Numbered from the stretch's first letter, positions 1 through 12,494 are shown. The stretch: 64,000 nucleotides of DNA from Blasia pusilla (GCA_050084515.1 CM114271.1:60202001-60266000); one strand, 5' to 3'. Numbers and translations are program-made. The notes: generated from the sequence alone by a model not told the origin.

Positions 1-61
1 ATGTGCACATTCTTACAAGCCCAAGTAGAGTGCGCATAGTGGTAATATCTCTACTCGTTCA

Positions 62-245
62 CCTTTTTTTTATTGTTAGCCGTATAGTACCCATTCATGC
101 CCTGTATCAATTGACCAAATCCCTTTGTCATATACACTTTGTGACACGATGTTGATCTCCAAACCATGATCAACCACAGCCGGAATTGACTCTAGGAGAT
201 ATCCGAGTCCAAATCTAGTCTCCGTCGTTGCACGAGCCCAATAAG
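62..245 (-). pseudogene. retroviral-type aspartic protease remnant (gypsy)
   Basis: On the minus strand one frame reads YWARATTETRFGLGYLLESI and then VVDHGLEINIVSQSVYDKG. The layout, with a hydrophobic strand before D-x-G and then an 'INIVS' strand, is that of a retroviral-type protease. The catalytic triplet is D-H-G instead of D-S/T-G. I recall D-H-G in this plant gypsy lineage, so it need not be a mutation, but I cannot check. The stretch is too broken to give a long open frame and ends at a stop near 62. Confidence 0.5.
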
Positions 246-285
246 ATCAAGAATAGTGACCACCATTATGCCTTTCTTAACCCTG

Positions 286-792
286 TTATGTTAAAGCTTC
301 TCCTACTCTTGCCTCTTCTTCCTGCAAGTCAAGTTTTTGTGTGAAACCTTGGCCAAGCGCTTCAGTGATGTCTGTATCCAATGCCCTCACCATCACCATG
401 ATTGTAGTTATCTGCCTTTTCCTCTTGATCACATCTATGATTAACTCATAAAAGTCATGTTTGGCTATCTCCAAGACTTCCCTCAAAGAAAACTCTGTTT
501 TTGCATCCAAAATCCTCTCCTCAAGAATCTCCTTCAAATTCGTGTTTGCCTCGATATCAGACTGCATTTTGTATGTAGGAGTCTTACCCTTGGTCTTTTG
601 TAGAGACCTTATTTCTTTCTCCTTCATCCCACCTTCTTTGCTATGAGAATCCATTATAGATTCACACGTAGAAGGTCCTTCTTCTCTTGAGGGATGCACC
701 TCAGATTGCCCTTTTCTTCTCATGGTCCTCGCTCTTCTTGCAGCTTCCTCAAGATCAACACCAACATTATTGCATCTCCTCTTCTCCTCCAC
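286..792 (-). pseudogene. gypsy gag-protease linker region
   Basis: 168 open codons on the minus strand. The N-terminal third is basic and low in complexity. Residues about 70-125 contain the segments YKMQSDIEANTNLKEILEER and SLREVLEIAKHDFYELIID, followed by a basic KRKRQ run. I recall this arrangement from the segment just ahead of the protease in gypsy polyproteins of plants. No catalytic motif lies here. Its place between the gag above and the protease-like segment below supports the reading. The ATG used may be internal, since in an intact element this would be part of a continuous gag-pol polyprotein. Confidence 0.5.
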
Positions 793-1304
793 ACTTTCAT
801 CTTGCTAATTGACATGTTTCTCTTATCCTAGGTATGCTTCAACAAGATCATCCCATTTGGTCAGATGATGGATAAGCTTTACCCCTTGTAGCATCAATTC
901 TTGAGGAAACTATAACGTTTCATTCTTAGCTACAGACACAATAAATAAGTGCTTCTATCTTCACTGAAAAGGTCTCAAAATCTAATATTGTAGTGATAAC
1001 TCCTACTTGACCTCTCACTAAACTCTTCATTCCTCCTCTACCAGAGTTTGCATTCAACGGTATACCAATTTATGTTGAATGAATCTTTCCATCTTTGAAT
1101 TTTACAATTCCATTCCTAAGAGCTTTTGAGAACTCCTCACATTCCCGGCGCTGATGCTAAATACTATCATACCATATGCATCTCTTGAAAAAGTTCCTAG
1201 TCATTGAAGGAGCACCAACGCTATGATTTGTATCAAAGTCAAGCTCAACCATCTCAACTCTCAACTCTCTCAAACTTTTCATCAACAACTTCTTCCACTT
1301 TCTT

Positions 1305-1871
1305 TCAATTTGTGCTTACACTTCCTTCTTTGCTCATATCTGCCAATATTAGGAAAATTTTATCCTCCAAATTCTCATCAGCCACCTCAAGGAATAGCTC
1401 GGTTTTCCTAAAGTCAAGAGTTGCCCTTTCAGAAGGAGATAATTGGAAAAACCACTTCTCAAACTCACGCAACAATTCATTATGAATTATTCCTTTCTTT
1501 GGACGTTGCTCTATCCATTCTAAGAAAGTATTCTTGGTCATCCGATCCACATCATCCTGGAAGAATTCCCCTTTCAACCATTTTTCATACTCCTCCCACG
1601 AGCTTGGATTTTTAACTCTCAATTTTTTCACTTCACTACGAATCTCTGGTATTACAACTAATTCAAAACTAGACACCATATTACCTTGGGAAACATAATT
1701 TATCCCCATCTCACAGACGTACTCTTGAACATACTTTATGATGTTCCTCCTATCAAACCCCGCAACTTCTTTACAATTTCTTGGAGGGCCCTTGTCGATC
1801 TTTGCTCTTCCATGTGAACTCCGTTTTGTTGGTTCAACAATGTTGTCAAAGTTCAGAGAAGCACCACCCAT
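1305..1871 (-). pseudogene. gypsy gag N-terminal/capsid region
   Basis: An open stretch of 188 codons on the minus strand. It is rich in charged and aromatic residues: a predicted helical block with a YVQEYV segment near residue 46 and the segment SSWEEYEKWLKGEF near residue 92, as in plant gypsy capsid regions, then a Leu/Glu-rich tail. Such proteins form the virus-like particle around the element RNA. The frame is lost after about 1,305. Further down, at roughly 1,100-1,180, another frame shows a degenerate zinc knuckle (CIWYDS followed by HQRREC) in which the second Cys has become Tyr. The product cannot be made intact. Confidence 0.55.
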
Positions 1872-2014
1872 AGAAGTGATCTTGATGAAACCTCAAATTG
1901 CAAAACAGAACCTATTGCCTCAAAGATCTCTCAGTGGAAGCATAATTTGTCGTGTTGAGAGCTTTTCTTCGAGTAAGGACGGACCTTCTAGCTTCCTCTA
2001 GGAGATACGAGCCC

Positions 2015-2585
2015 CTACGCGATTCAATCCTTTCATGGCGTAGAAGGGTTTGTTCCAACACTTGTAGGGACCTCCAATGGATGATTTTTGTCACTTTTGA
2101 TATTTCTGGTTCTGAGAGATGTGTCTACTAGTGGTTGCAACGCGTATGATGGGGTAGTGAGAGAGGATAGACCTACACCATCAGCCTAGAAACTAGATGG
2201 AGCTTTTGGAAGTGAGATGGCAGAGACCTCAGGTGCTAGAGAACCACCTAATTTAAATCCTAAAATGGAGCTCTTTTGACGATTAGGAAGGAGCTACCAT
2301 GGCGTGCATATCAACAAGCCGAAGAGTCTACATGATATTCAACAGAGATCGGGCGAGAGTTTGAGAGAGGAATTCACATGAATGCAACAATTGATCATTG
2401 ACACATATGGAATTATTGAGGAATAGCAAGTAAAATATTGGTATGGGGCTCTGGATCAAGAAATACGGAGGAGAGTTGGGGATGTGATGTTACGTCATGC
2501 GGTAAAGCCCGTATTGAAGGGGATCATGGAGTTGTCTGAGCAGATTGAGCTCAACATGAGTGAGGAGCATGTGCTGATCACATGA
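2015..2585 (+). pseudogene. gag core of the DNMT3 gypsy family (decayed)
   Basis: Near 2,021 the reading FNPFM..KGLFQHL.GPPMDD matches FNPFTTWNGMFQHLEGAPMDD in the better copy. Near 2,250-2,360 NLNPKMELF, HINKPKSLHDIQ and ESLREEFT match its gag core. Near 2,436-2,575 WYGALDQEIRRRV and EQIELNMSEE match WYAMLDRIRRTHV and ENIERNMAEE. Several stops fall at Gln, Arg or Trp positions of the other copy: TGA in place of Arg after EEFT, TAG in place of Trp after FMA. Role if intact: capsid protein of the retrotransposon particle. Confidence 0.7.
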
Positions 2586-2822
2586 TTCCCATAAGAGTCA
2601 ATAGATCCACGGGTGTTGGTAGCCCCACACGTGCCCCAACTTGCAATAGTACCATGAGAGGAGGCTAGTGTGCCCAAAAAGCAGGGCGGCAATTGTAAGC
2701 CCACGAAGCAACGACCCATACCAACAAGAACAGGCTTTGGCATGTGGGATGCGTGGTGGGTCCCATAAGTAGAGGCATTTCTCAAAACATGGTAGAGGGC
2801 CGAGGGTACAGGAGCCACTAGG

Positions 2823-3059
2823 ATGGCCCCACCACAATTGAAGAGTGACTATTGTCACCGACATGGTCACACTAGAGATAGGTGTTTTGATCTTTTCCTA
2901 GAACTATGTCTAGAGGTAGACCAAGGGCCTAGTGGCGAGAGAGTGGGTGGAGATCAAGGATTCAAAAATCGTGGTGGTAGAGTTCCACCACCAGTGAGAG
3001 GAAATGGAGGACGTGCGCATAATGCAGTGCTCCTCATTCGCATTGATCAATTGGAGTAG
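2823..3059 (+). pseudogene. gag zinc knuckle region (nucleocapsid)
   Basis: 78 open codons with a knuckle-like motif DYCHRHGHTRDRC near residues 9-21. The better copy has CDYCQRYGHTRARC, a Cx2Cx5Hx4C RNA-binding knuckle. Here the first Cys has become Ser (KSDYC). A Gly/Arg-rich stretch follows (GGDQGFKNRGGRVPP) and then IDQLE, matching the Gly/Arg-rich linker and IDQLQEQ of the other copy. The downstream stretch 3,060-3,600 continues the linker with stops. Expected role is binding of genomic RNA. Confidence 0.7.
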
Positions 3060-3598
3060 AGGATTGTTGCTATGATGATGATCCAATTAGTGAAAATTAT
3101 AGAGCCAAGTGTAGCTACTTGAGCTATAGCCTCTATGTCGAATGAGGATATTTGAGAAGATTACCATGGTCTGAGATTTATGTGTAGTGCGGCTCAAATA
3201 GAGGTTGATGTAGTGGTGACTTTGGGTGCTACAAGAATGACCAAGCTAGAGAGAGGTGGGGTTGAGATCGACCATTATGAGAGGATTGAGGGGCTACAAT
3301 CTCTTACGTTGTCAGAGGCACTTCACACACCATTGATGGTGCTTGCAAGACCAGTGGTGTCCACAAGTACGATCAGTGCATCAATGTCACAAGAATTTGG
3401 AGCGACTCCTCCTATGCCGGCTTAGATGGAGCCTATGTCGACCATGCTATTTGAGATGGCCACTAGAGTGAGTGAGGCTCTATTGTTTTCTGCCATTGAC
3501 TTGACGGCGATTGGAGTTGGCGGAACCAGCAGAGGTGTTTCGGTTGGCGACCACACTATATGAGCATGGAGAGGTGACTACCTCTTGTTTGGAGTTGG

Positions 3599-3880
3599 TT
3601 GTTAAGGAGGTGGTGTACCTTCCATCCGAGCAAGTGCTTGGGACATCTCCCACTCAATCATGGTAGGTACACTATGGCGACTAAGTTGGAAGTTATGCAA
3701 ACTAGACCAATGATAGAGCAAGCCATGGTGACACGTGGTGTGATGTTGTTGGACAATTGGAGCAAGGTGTTTAGCTTGGTTTGTCCCACAAGTACGATAT
3801 ACCACCCGTAGTGTGTCTTATTTGATTTTGGAGCATAGCCCTTGATGTTAGGGAAGGCGGTGTGTTTGGTGTTGGGTTAA
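3599..3880 (+). pseudogene. aspartic protease region of the DNMT3 gypsy family (decayed)
   Basis: The frame reads RPMIEQAMVTRGVMLLDNWS, matching RPAIECAMASPGVVLLDNRG of the better copy. Near 3,815-3,855 another frame gives VLFDFGA, a stop, then PLMLGKAV, matching VLLDSGAQPLMLGKAS. The catalytic D-S-G has become D-F-G here and the following Gln codon is TAG, so the enzyme is dead. Role if intact: processing of the polyprotein. Confidence 0.65.
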
Positions 3881-4479
3881 GAGAAAAGCAATAGTGAGCC
3901 TTGTTCATTTCAGATATAAACTTCTATTGGGGGCATGTCATCCACGCAAAACATTACTCACATAATAGTTTTGAGAACCCAACCAAAGCATGCATCATAT
4001 GGTATGATGCACTCATGCAATTACAATATTGACAGAGTTTTATGATGTGTTTTCCTCGATTTCTGGGAGGTAAAAGTTGCTAAGAGGCCAGGATGGCGAG
4101 GTAATGAACAAGTGAGCCATTCACCTGTGTGCTTTGCACGGCATAGTGATGCTCCACAATGTGATGTCATGACCACGTTGGCAGCATTCAGGGGTAGTGA
4201 TTACCTGGTGAGGGAGTTGTAGGAGGGAATCACCCATGTGGAGGACATCCTAATAGAATATAGTTCCACAGATAGACATGCCAAGGCTAGGTGGATATCT
4301 CTTCCCATGGTGTTGAGATATCTTCACCAATATTTGGTACAAGCATTGACTTGCACAAGAGTGTAAATGAGCTCGTGGAGCCGTGTTGTATCCCGGAGCA
4401 AACAAAGTCAAGTGATGATCTCTTGGAGTGGAGATTCGATATCCTTGGACATCACACTTGTTGTGTGGCTACGTCTAGA

Positions 4480-4625
4480 GGAGGATGTGAGAGTGTTAGA
4501 TCTCTTCGGAGGGATCAACACAAAGGTTAGCTACAATACTACAAGATGATATACATATACATCAATATCTCTAGGCGGAGATAGATGAGATGAACCCGAG
4601 GCAAGCATGTATTGGGAGATATTAT
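4480..4625 (+). pseudogene. DNMT3-like methyltransferase, motif I fragment
   Basis: The plus strand reads EEDVRVLDLFGGINT, then after a one-base frame change LATILQDDIHIHQYL. The better copy has EEGIRVLDLFGGISTG, LAAVLQARVRVQHYLYVES. This is the S-adenosylmethionine-binding motif I (F-x-G-x-x-x-G) and following strand of a DNMT3/DRM-type cytosine-5 methyltransferase. The catalytic Pro-Cys motif and everything after is missing. The match shows that the methyltransferase was already part of this element family when this older copy was inserted. Confidence 0.7.
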
Positions 4626-4739
4626 GATATGAAGGAACCAATGGTGCTAGATGTGCATAGAGTAATAAATCATGTCAGTTAGATGTGATGTCTGCTATCT
4701 AGTGTTAGGGGGACCCAATAGCCAATTAGGGGGGGAAAT

Positions 4740-7700
4740 TTTTGGTCTTGATGTATATGCGTGAATTCATTTATATATGTGTGTAGATCCACCCATGTCT
4801 CAGGTTAATCGGTATTGTGTGGTATGGATGAGACCAAAAATGTGGATTTTGTAGCAATTTTTATGCGCACGAAAACTTTCAAAAAGATGTTCAGCTTATG
4901 ACTTCTGTCACATTTAGTTATGAGAAAAATCCAAGTTAAAAATTCAATGAGTGAAGTTGAGACATGGATCCCAATGTGGAGTTGTCGGGATAACATATGA
5001 CTCATTGGAAATTTGTAATATTTTCCAAGATTTTCTTCTTTTATGGATTATGATCGAAAGGTTTTATTACAAAAAAAGGGTTGAAATATATAAATGTCAC
5101 TTCTAAGATAGGCGTGTTAATGTTGTGTTGTTGATGTGATAAGGTGCCTTAATATAGATAGGGGAAAAAATGTAGGGGTAGTCTAATAGGGTCTTGCACC
5201 ATTCCACACTTATGGTAAAGAGTATATATGTACACTAAACTCCCTGAGTGCCAATAAGTCCAATCGTGAACAAAGCGAATCATTCATGCTCTAATTCACT
5301 ATCTGCCAAGTTTGGAAAACAATATATGATGTAAGATTGGAATAAAGGGAAACCAATGCAAAACCTTACAAGGGCACTTGACTCCTTGTGTATCCTTCCT
5401 ATAGAGTATAATTATTCATCATGAGTGGAAAATTATCAAGATCTTTATGATGCTTCCGGAAAAGGACACACCCATTGGGACATGCATGGATTTTCCTCAA
5501 GCTATATTCTAATATTACTCAACACCTTCTTGACTTCGTCTTGCCCTTCAGTATGGTTGCACACAAATGGACAAGTGAAGGGGTTAAATCCAATTATCTT
5601 GCCATTGACAAAGTTGAAAATTTACCACATCTAGACAAAGGAAAAATAAAAAATCCGAGAAAAATAATCGTTTGCCTACTATACGAAGATTCTCAAACAT
5701 GGGCACTTGCTATACTATTATCTCTCCAAGCTTAGCATTGAAGGATCCCATCAACTTAACAAATATGTTGGTATCATCCAAGGTTTTCTCACCCATATTC
5801 TCCTCTATCTCCTCGGGTTCTCTCGATGGACCTTGTAATGGTCTAGATGTATGTCTCTTACTCCACATTCCTCTCTTGTGGACAGAGGAAGATGCTAGCC
5901 CTCTAACTCATAAACACTTGTATAGGTCTGTAAGACGTGTTTGTAATCCAAACTTGAGCCTATTCATGTTAATCACGTAATTGTCTTGGTTGTCTCTATT
6001 GCTCTCAATCAAGGATTCTCTAACACTTAAGGGATAATATTGAGTGGCTCCGCTCCACACAAGGCATCCTCTACGGTTGCAACATCATGTTTGACAACAA
6101 GGAACATCTTCTTGATAGAGAAACTGATGGGCATAGGGGACATGGGATAGTGTGTGAAAATGGGGGCAACAAGGGCTAAAATGAGCTAGATTGATGACTA
6201 TCATGAAAGTATTCTATGGCTCCTAGCACATGCTACTTAACCGCAAAATATCTTCTTTTCAGGTCTATGTTGGAACTATGTTGTGGCTTTCGCAAGACAC
6301 AAATACAATTTTTGCAACTACCTTGCAAGTACCCACACTTGCAATTGTTCAATTATGGAACTCCTTACAATTACAAACAATTGCGGCTTTCAACAGTCGT
6401 AAAAATGGAAAAAGAGACCCCCTTGCGGCTTTTGATACCCGCACCACACTCACAATATACTTGCACAATATTCCAAAACAAAGTCATAAGGGGGCGGCAA
6501 CAGAGTTGCAAAGGAGTCACAAATAGACTTGCAAACCTAAAACAAGGCATTCTCCCTCCCCCCCCCCTCCTCCCTCCCAACCCACTACGTCATTGCTTCT
6601 ACTAAGGGTATTAAGCTAGCACCCCCTAACTCATAGATTAAGTTGGGTGCTAGCTTAATTCCAAAGTAGTGGACACTTTGTTTTAATTACCTAGTACCTC
6701 CCATAATTTCTTCCTCCCTTGTCCCAAAGTTTCCTTTCAAATGTAAGGGTACATGATTTTTTAAAGTGTGTTTAACACGTTTTTCTCTTAGTGGCATATG
6801 CACTTTGGATTCATAGTATAGATTGTACTTTTATAGTATTTTCCCTTGTGTGGGTATGCAATGTATAGTGAGTCAATGTCTAATGTTTCTCTCCTCTCAT
6901 CCTATTGTGTCTAGGAAGCTTGGTGACTTTTGGAAAAATCTAATTAGATTGGTGAGTATATGTAGCAAATGGTTTAACCAAAGGGACTCCTCTATAAAGG
7001 AAGGAAAGGAGGAAGTAGGATGAAGGATGAAGGCATCCATGTATGTTCAATATTATGAAAGCTTGAATTTCTCAAAAGCTAAAGAATCTTTTGAGTGTGA
7101 GGATTTGAATAAAATGGAATATTCTAAAATGTGAGTAGGAAGAGTACATACGAAGGTAGAGAACTCTAAGCATCCTAGTTTAAATTCATGTAGCTAAGTC
7201 TTTAGATAGTGAATCAGACTATACTACTCAAATCAAGTTGCATACAAGTTCAAGTCCAACACAATCATAACCCTACTTCTCTTAGGGAGAGGATGCCCTT
7301 TAGATGTTGTTCCTAAATTGGAGCGCCCTTATCTCTATTAAGATGCTAAATTTCAAAATCTGCATCAAAGTGGTTCTCATGCATTTAAGAGAGATCTAAC
7401 ATCACATTCATACGTTGTGGTTGTGGAGAGAGTGAATCAATTATTCATTGAGAAGGTATCATTTTTTTTTGCAAAAGAGAGACCAAAATATGAATTCCTT
7501 TGCACCATTTGTCCATGCATATGCATAAACTATTATGAATTTGTTCTTCCCATGGGTAGACAAAGGTGTAACATTTTTTTGCTCTAAAAATTAGCAATCC
7601 ATGTTCATCTCTTAACCAACAAAGTCTAAGAAAAAACTAACTATGGACAAATTATGTTTAGGCGAGGAAAAAATAACCTTACACTCGCCCAAGGTAGTGA

Positions 7701-8750
7701 CAATTGATTAGAGTAGAATGTAGTGTAAAATCATAGTAGAAAGTCATGGCAAAAAAGGAGAAATCATATTGTATACAAGATCAGAAATATGAGGGTTTAT
7801 TGAATAGACCAAACACACTAAGTACATAAATATGAAAAAAAAGGGAGGAAAACCTTTGTAGGCACTTGCAATCTACATTATTATTGGACAATGCCTTCTT
7901 GATTTGCAAACATATGTCTGCTTGACACATGGCACCTAGGCAACAAGAAAATTTTTTCTACACTCCAAGCAACACGAATTTTAAAAAAATTTGTGTGCAA
8001 CGTGGTTAGTCCTTTCACTCCCGTTCATGACACAAGTTGTAAACAAGTCACAACTTAACGTACAATGCTATTAAGTATGGTTATGTCCAATAAACCGTCT
8101 TTCGAAGACTACAACAAGAGAGATGGAAGATCTACACGACACTACACAAAAGGAAAGAAAGGAAGCGAAACAAGAATAAGAGAGATCTTAGAGCAAAAAG
8201 ATGTGATGAAGTCATAAAGATAAAGAAAGAGAAGCAACGCTGGATAAAATGTGTCCATATTCCTTAGGTCCTCTTGCTAGTAGTGAGGTTTCTTTAGCTA
8301 TCGTTTTTGCACTGGTGAAATTATATTTTAGACCTTTTCTTCTTGCCTACGACTCGGACTAGCTATAGTGTTTTGCGACTTTATGCGTCTTCCCATTTTG
8401 TCCTTCCAATGTTTTCCCCGCCTTCTTCTTTATTTATATAATTTTCTTAAGTAAGGTTGGAATGCGTTTGCGTTGGTTGTAATCCTTGGATGCAACCTCC
8501 ATTCCACCTCCCTAACCTAGAAGAAGTCATCCATGAGCATCAGACGATACCATGCTTGACACATGGGCCTTTTCTCGCCGCATTTTTACTCAACATGTCC
8601 TCACCGACATACAAAGTTGTGAACATGAACGATTAGTAAGGCCTGTAAGAGCTTGATTCCATGGAGTAATTCGAACTGGAAACCGTGGCAGTTATGTCAG
8701 ATCAAGTACATCCTACAGTTTACGTATTTCTAAAATGGTCGGAGTCTTTG
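4740..8750. other. non-coding AT-rich spacer
   Basis: No convincing gene. Short open frames at 4.8-7.0 kb have no recognisable domain. On the minus strand at 5.65-6.0 kb a weakly protein-like stretch is broken by stops and I cannot assign it. Around 6.24-6.55 kb there are several copies of TTGCAA/CTTGCAA-type words resembling a stretch near 32.0-32.35 kb, possibly one dispersed repeat. A hairpin sits at 6,610-6,659. Confidence 0.5.
6610..6659. repeat. inverted repeat (hairpin), 15-bp perfect arms
   Basis: ATTAAGCTAGCACCC at 6,610-6,624 is followed 20 bases later by its exact reverse complement at 6,645-6,659. The spacer also contains partly complementary CCTAAC and AGTT. It could be the core of a small inverted-repeat element or one end of a MITE. 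I see no further copy in the window. Confidence 0.7.
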
Positions 8751-8779
8751 GTTTCTGATCAGCGTCTTGAGTTTTTCCC

Positions 8780-11100
8780 GGGGTCCTTGGAATTCCTGTG
8801 ACCATTAATTTTGGGCGCAAGAAATCCGCGACGTCCTCAGGCCTTGTGAAACTTGCCAGGGCCAGTTGCTATTTGAAAAGATACAAGTTTCAATCAATAG
8901 TCCAGAATAACTAAGCGGGAAGGAGACCGGAGCAATTCAGGAGGTCCCGGTTGTTGCAGCCGGATAAAGTTTCTTGGGGTCACGGGCGACCCCAAGAAAC
9001 TTGCCATGGAATCGGGCTTTAAGTAAAACAAAAAGAAAGGAAGAGAAAACGAAGGACGCTGTTCTCGTCGGAATCCCACAATCCTCGTCAAACGTGGTTT
9101 GCGTATGACGGACAGTTTTGCGGACACAATTTTTGCTTGCGCGTGGTACCACGACGTGACTTGTCTCAAAATCTTCTCGAAGTTCAATACCGATGCTCCG
9201 ATGCAAGCACATCCACGACTAGGAAGTCCGAATCGGTGATCGCGACACAGAGCAGGGTTCGCATGGCGCGGCCTTTAAAGGTGTGACTTCCCAACTGTGG
9301 AGAGGACTATGACTCAGAGTAACCAGACATGGAACCACGTCACAAGAGACGCGACGAGCCGGAAGGATTGTCGGGAAAAGGGAGTTTCCGTATCCCGGCA
9401 TTCGAGTCCACGCGACCGGACTTGAACGAGCTAAACTGCACCGCGCCGCGCTGTGCTGGTATCCACAGAAGGCCGTCTGAACTTTACTCTAGGCCCTTCT
9501 TCTAGGTGGAAATGCCAACTACCAGTCTGATCGGACTCAACGCTCGAACGAAGAGTGGTTACCTCGTGCGGGCATGGTATGGCTTCCTGCAAAACCGTCG
9601 GGCCAAAATCTACTGTGGTAGGCCTCGTGGTCACACGCTACCTTTGATACATGGTTTTCATCTAAATATATATTTGTAAACTTGCTACGAACCTCGCACA
9701 ACTTTTACCTACTTGTATTGGTTGGTCTCCTCGACAACAATCGTCGCGTAGGGATATAATTGGCCTCGTGACTTTTGGTGCAAAACAATCGATCCGCTCT
9801 TGTCCTCGAATCGGGTTTGCATTGCATAGGCAATTTCTGCGTTGGAATGGAGGATATAAGAAGGTTCTACGACTAATAGTGCATTTAATTATTATTTTGT
9901 TGAATTTAAAATGCACAGACTGACCATTTTGTTTTTAAACTCACACTCGGAGGAGAGTGGGAGTCCATATTGGAATCCTCCCAAACGAGAGAACCCATTA
10001 TTGACGTCAAATCCCATGTGTCCGAATTCATCAACACGACTTTTAGGATGTGCTAGTGATCGCCTTTACGATTCTAGAATAAGCAGGGATATTGGGTATG
10101 AGCTTATTTTGATTTCAAAGAGTTGTGAAAAAAAGCCATTCGTATGAATTCCGTAGAGAAAATGGCATCTACCTTCGAAAGGGCTCCGGTGGGAACAATG
10201 AATAGGTCTATGGTGGCTTTGAGTTGTCCTAGACTTGTTTTTTCGTAAGATGAGTTGTTGAACGGGTCTTCCTTTTGCTTATCGTCTAAGGTTGTGATCT
10301 TGATTCTTTGAGTCCCCTTATTACTTTCTTGTTGGTCTTTTGCACGAATATCTTGTACCAACATAAATAATCATGACGGACCTCATGAATGGTGGGTTCA
10401 AAATTCATCAGAAATTGGAGGTTATTTTTTATCTCGTTTGGGAAAAACAATCATTCCTTTTTCTTTGACAGAACTTTTTAGGACCGGGAAAGGAGGCGGC
10501 ATTGCTCGAGAGAAGATTTCTTCGCTACAGACAAGACGAATGATCCAAACCCGCCAGAGACAAAAAGAGAAAAGGAGAGGGATGGAAGAGGATGTGCTCT
10601 TGACAAAGCCTCCTCCTGATTCCTCCCTTGGCTTCCAATCCGCCCCGAAACAGCGAAACGCGCGTGGAATCGGGTCGCAAAGTAAAGCATTTCGGAATTA
10701 GGTAGGCCTTCTAGAAGTATTCTTCACATTCTTCATCAGCAGAGCGACGCATCAGTGACTGCCACTTGCGATTGACTCATTTCGAACGCATAATGATTGG
10801 GACGGAGAACGGAGTCCCCAACGACGCAAAGCCCCCACTCTCTTCGTCGCGACTTCACGTGAGGGCAGATGGCACACACCTCATTTGCCAGCGTTTGCGC
10901 GGCCCGACTTGGGATGACAGGCGGGAGTCAGACGACTTCCGTAGTCTGACTCCGTCCGCTTACAGTGAGGTCCGTTAGTGTTTATTTAGCGGCTTTAGCC
11001 TCCTCCTGGCGAGCAGCTCATTAGGGTCGAACGTTCTAGGAAAGGAAAGGAGTCTTATCCTTCGCTGTTGAGGCTATTCCATTTTGGGGAGCTGGCACAT
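8780..11100. other. GC-richer, organelle-like block of unknown origin
   Basis: From about 8.8 to 11.1 kb the sequence is visibly richer in G+C and CpG than the AT-rich spacers on both sides and has short open frames on both strands with no family I recognise. The texture, with purine-rich runs, CCCGAAACAGCGAAACGCG-like words and no transposon proteins, resembles intergenic plant mitochondrial DNA. A nuclear insertion of organelle DNA is one reading; captured host DNA is another. I could not match any named mitochondrial gene. Confidence 0.25.
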
Positions 11101-12494
11101 TTTCGAGGGTTTGGGCTTCTAGGGAGGTGATATTAAATTCGGGGGTTTTATAGAGGTGGCGTAGTGAGAAAACATAGGCTTTTCTTGCTTTTGAGGTTTA
11201 TCTACTTTTGGGAGAGGGCCACTTTAAGGGTTTCAGCTTCTGTAGAAGTGAGAGATTCAAGGAAATATCTTAATACGGTTGAAAAAGTATGCGTTCCTTT
11301 TGAGGATCATCTCTTTGTACTTTGGGGTTGCATTTAGCTGCTATTTATCAAATCAAAAAATCTTACGATGGGTGGTCCCGTATTTTCTTAGGAAATGGTG
11401 ACGAATTGGGATATCTTAAATTAGATTAAACTGAAGAAAGCGAGGGAAACTTACGTCAAGAACCTACGTATATGGGAACCAAAAACGATCACACTCAAAC
11501 TAACAACAAATTATCTGAAGTCTTGCAATCATTTTTTGGGGCCCTTTTCTATCTAAATTTCCACAAGTTTTAAATCATCGATAGCTCAAAGTATCCGGAA
11601 AATATCTGTTTTCAAAATTTACACAAATAACACTTTCAAAATTTAGAGACAACAGGGCTCTCCCGATTACATATAAATTTTCACAGAGGATGGACCTCAG
11701 GAATGATACCAAATTTATTAGTTTTTCTTTCAATGCAAGACCTCGTAGTGACTATGTTTGTATATCCACGTAATCCCTACTCTAACTTGAGTGGGATGGA
11801 AAATTGATTCCCTGTAATATTCACAAAGTCCATACAATTTTTTTCTTATTATGAAAATATTGTCTAATTGTTTACACTTTTTCCAAAAAGTATAAACTCA
11901 TCTTTTGTTACTAATTTCTATAATTTTGAATGTGAGGAATTAAGGAATCTTAAATATTTCAAGGTGTCATGAACAAAAATTTCTTCAAAAGAAAAATGTA
12001 ATTAATTTTGTGAATATATGATTATAAAAACATAATCAATATTTTAAAAATTTTAACTCATTTTTATCATTTAAATTTATTTTTCTTTGTTCTTAAATAT
12101 TATTTCATTGATATTTTTTCATGCAATAATTTTTTCATGCAAATGGTATGGATTAACACCAAATACCCACCTCTCAATAACTTGAATGAGTGGCTTTCTA
12201 GGAAAGCACAATGAATTTGTACATGTTTAAGAATAGATATTTTTTCAAGTCTATGAGAAAAATTTGAATACAACAACAAGGACACACAAAGGTGATGCGA
12301 CGAGGGTCCGACCAACAAGTACTAACGTATGTTTCTCTTGGTGTGTGGCACGAGAAGGCTTAGGATCACACGTTTAAAATTTTAAATTAGTTATAATGAT
12401 TCCTCACTCGTGCATCACATGGGCATCCACTAGTGTGGCAATTGAGAAAACATGGGTACTATACCCTTTTCAAGAAACTTTAACCTAGTGCATA

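Larger units (their letters stand above)
1..1900 (-). mobile_element. Ty3/gypsy remnant, gag to protease (3' part outside window)
   Basis: Reading the minus strand from about 1,871 down to 1, the sequence resembles a plant gypsy gag, a CCHC-like knuckle, a gag/protease linker and a retroviral-type protease. Frames are broken by stops and shifts. Reverse transcriptase would lie beyond base 1. No LTR is visible at the right end: the element abuts the oppositely oriented methyltransferase gypsy at about 1.9 kb. It is a different lineage from the other gypsies in the window because its gag and protease do not resemble theirs. Assignment rests on recalled similarity to gag-pol proteins of plant gypsy elements. 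Confidence 0.65.
1920..4730 (+). mobile_element. old, 3'-truncated copy of the DNMT3/PHD gypsy family
   Basis: Translations of the plus strand match, in the same order, the proteins of the better preserved minus-strand element at 54-62 kb: gag core (2.0-2.6 kb), zinc knuckle (2.84 kb), linker, protease (3.6-3.9 kb), post-protease region and methyltransferase motif I (4.49-4.62 kb). After about 4,620 the match stops, so the rest of the methyltransferase, RT, RNase H, integrase and PHD finger are missing. No LTR is seen at either end. The copy is AT-rich and full of stops and small indels, much more decayed than its relative. It also contains TAA stops. Confidence 0.8.
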
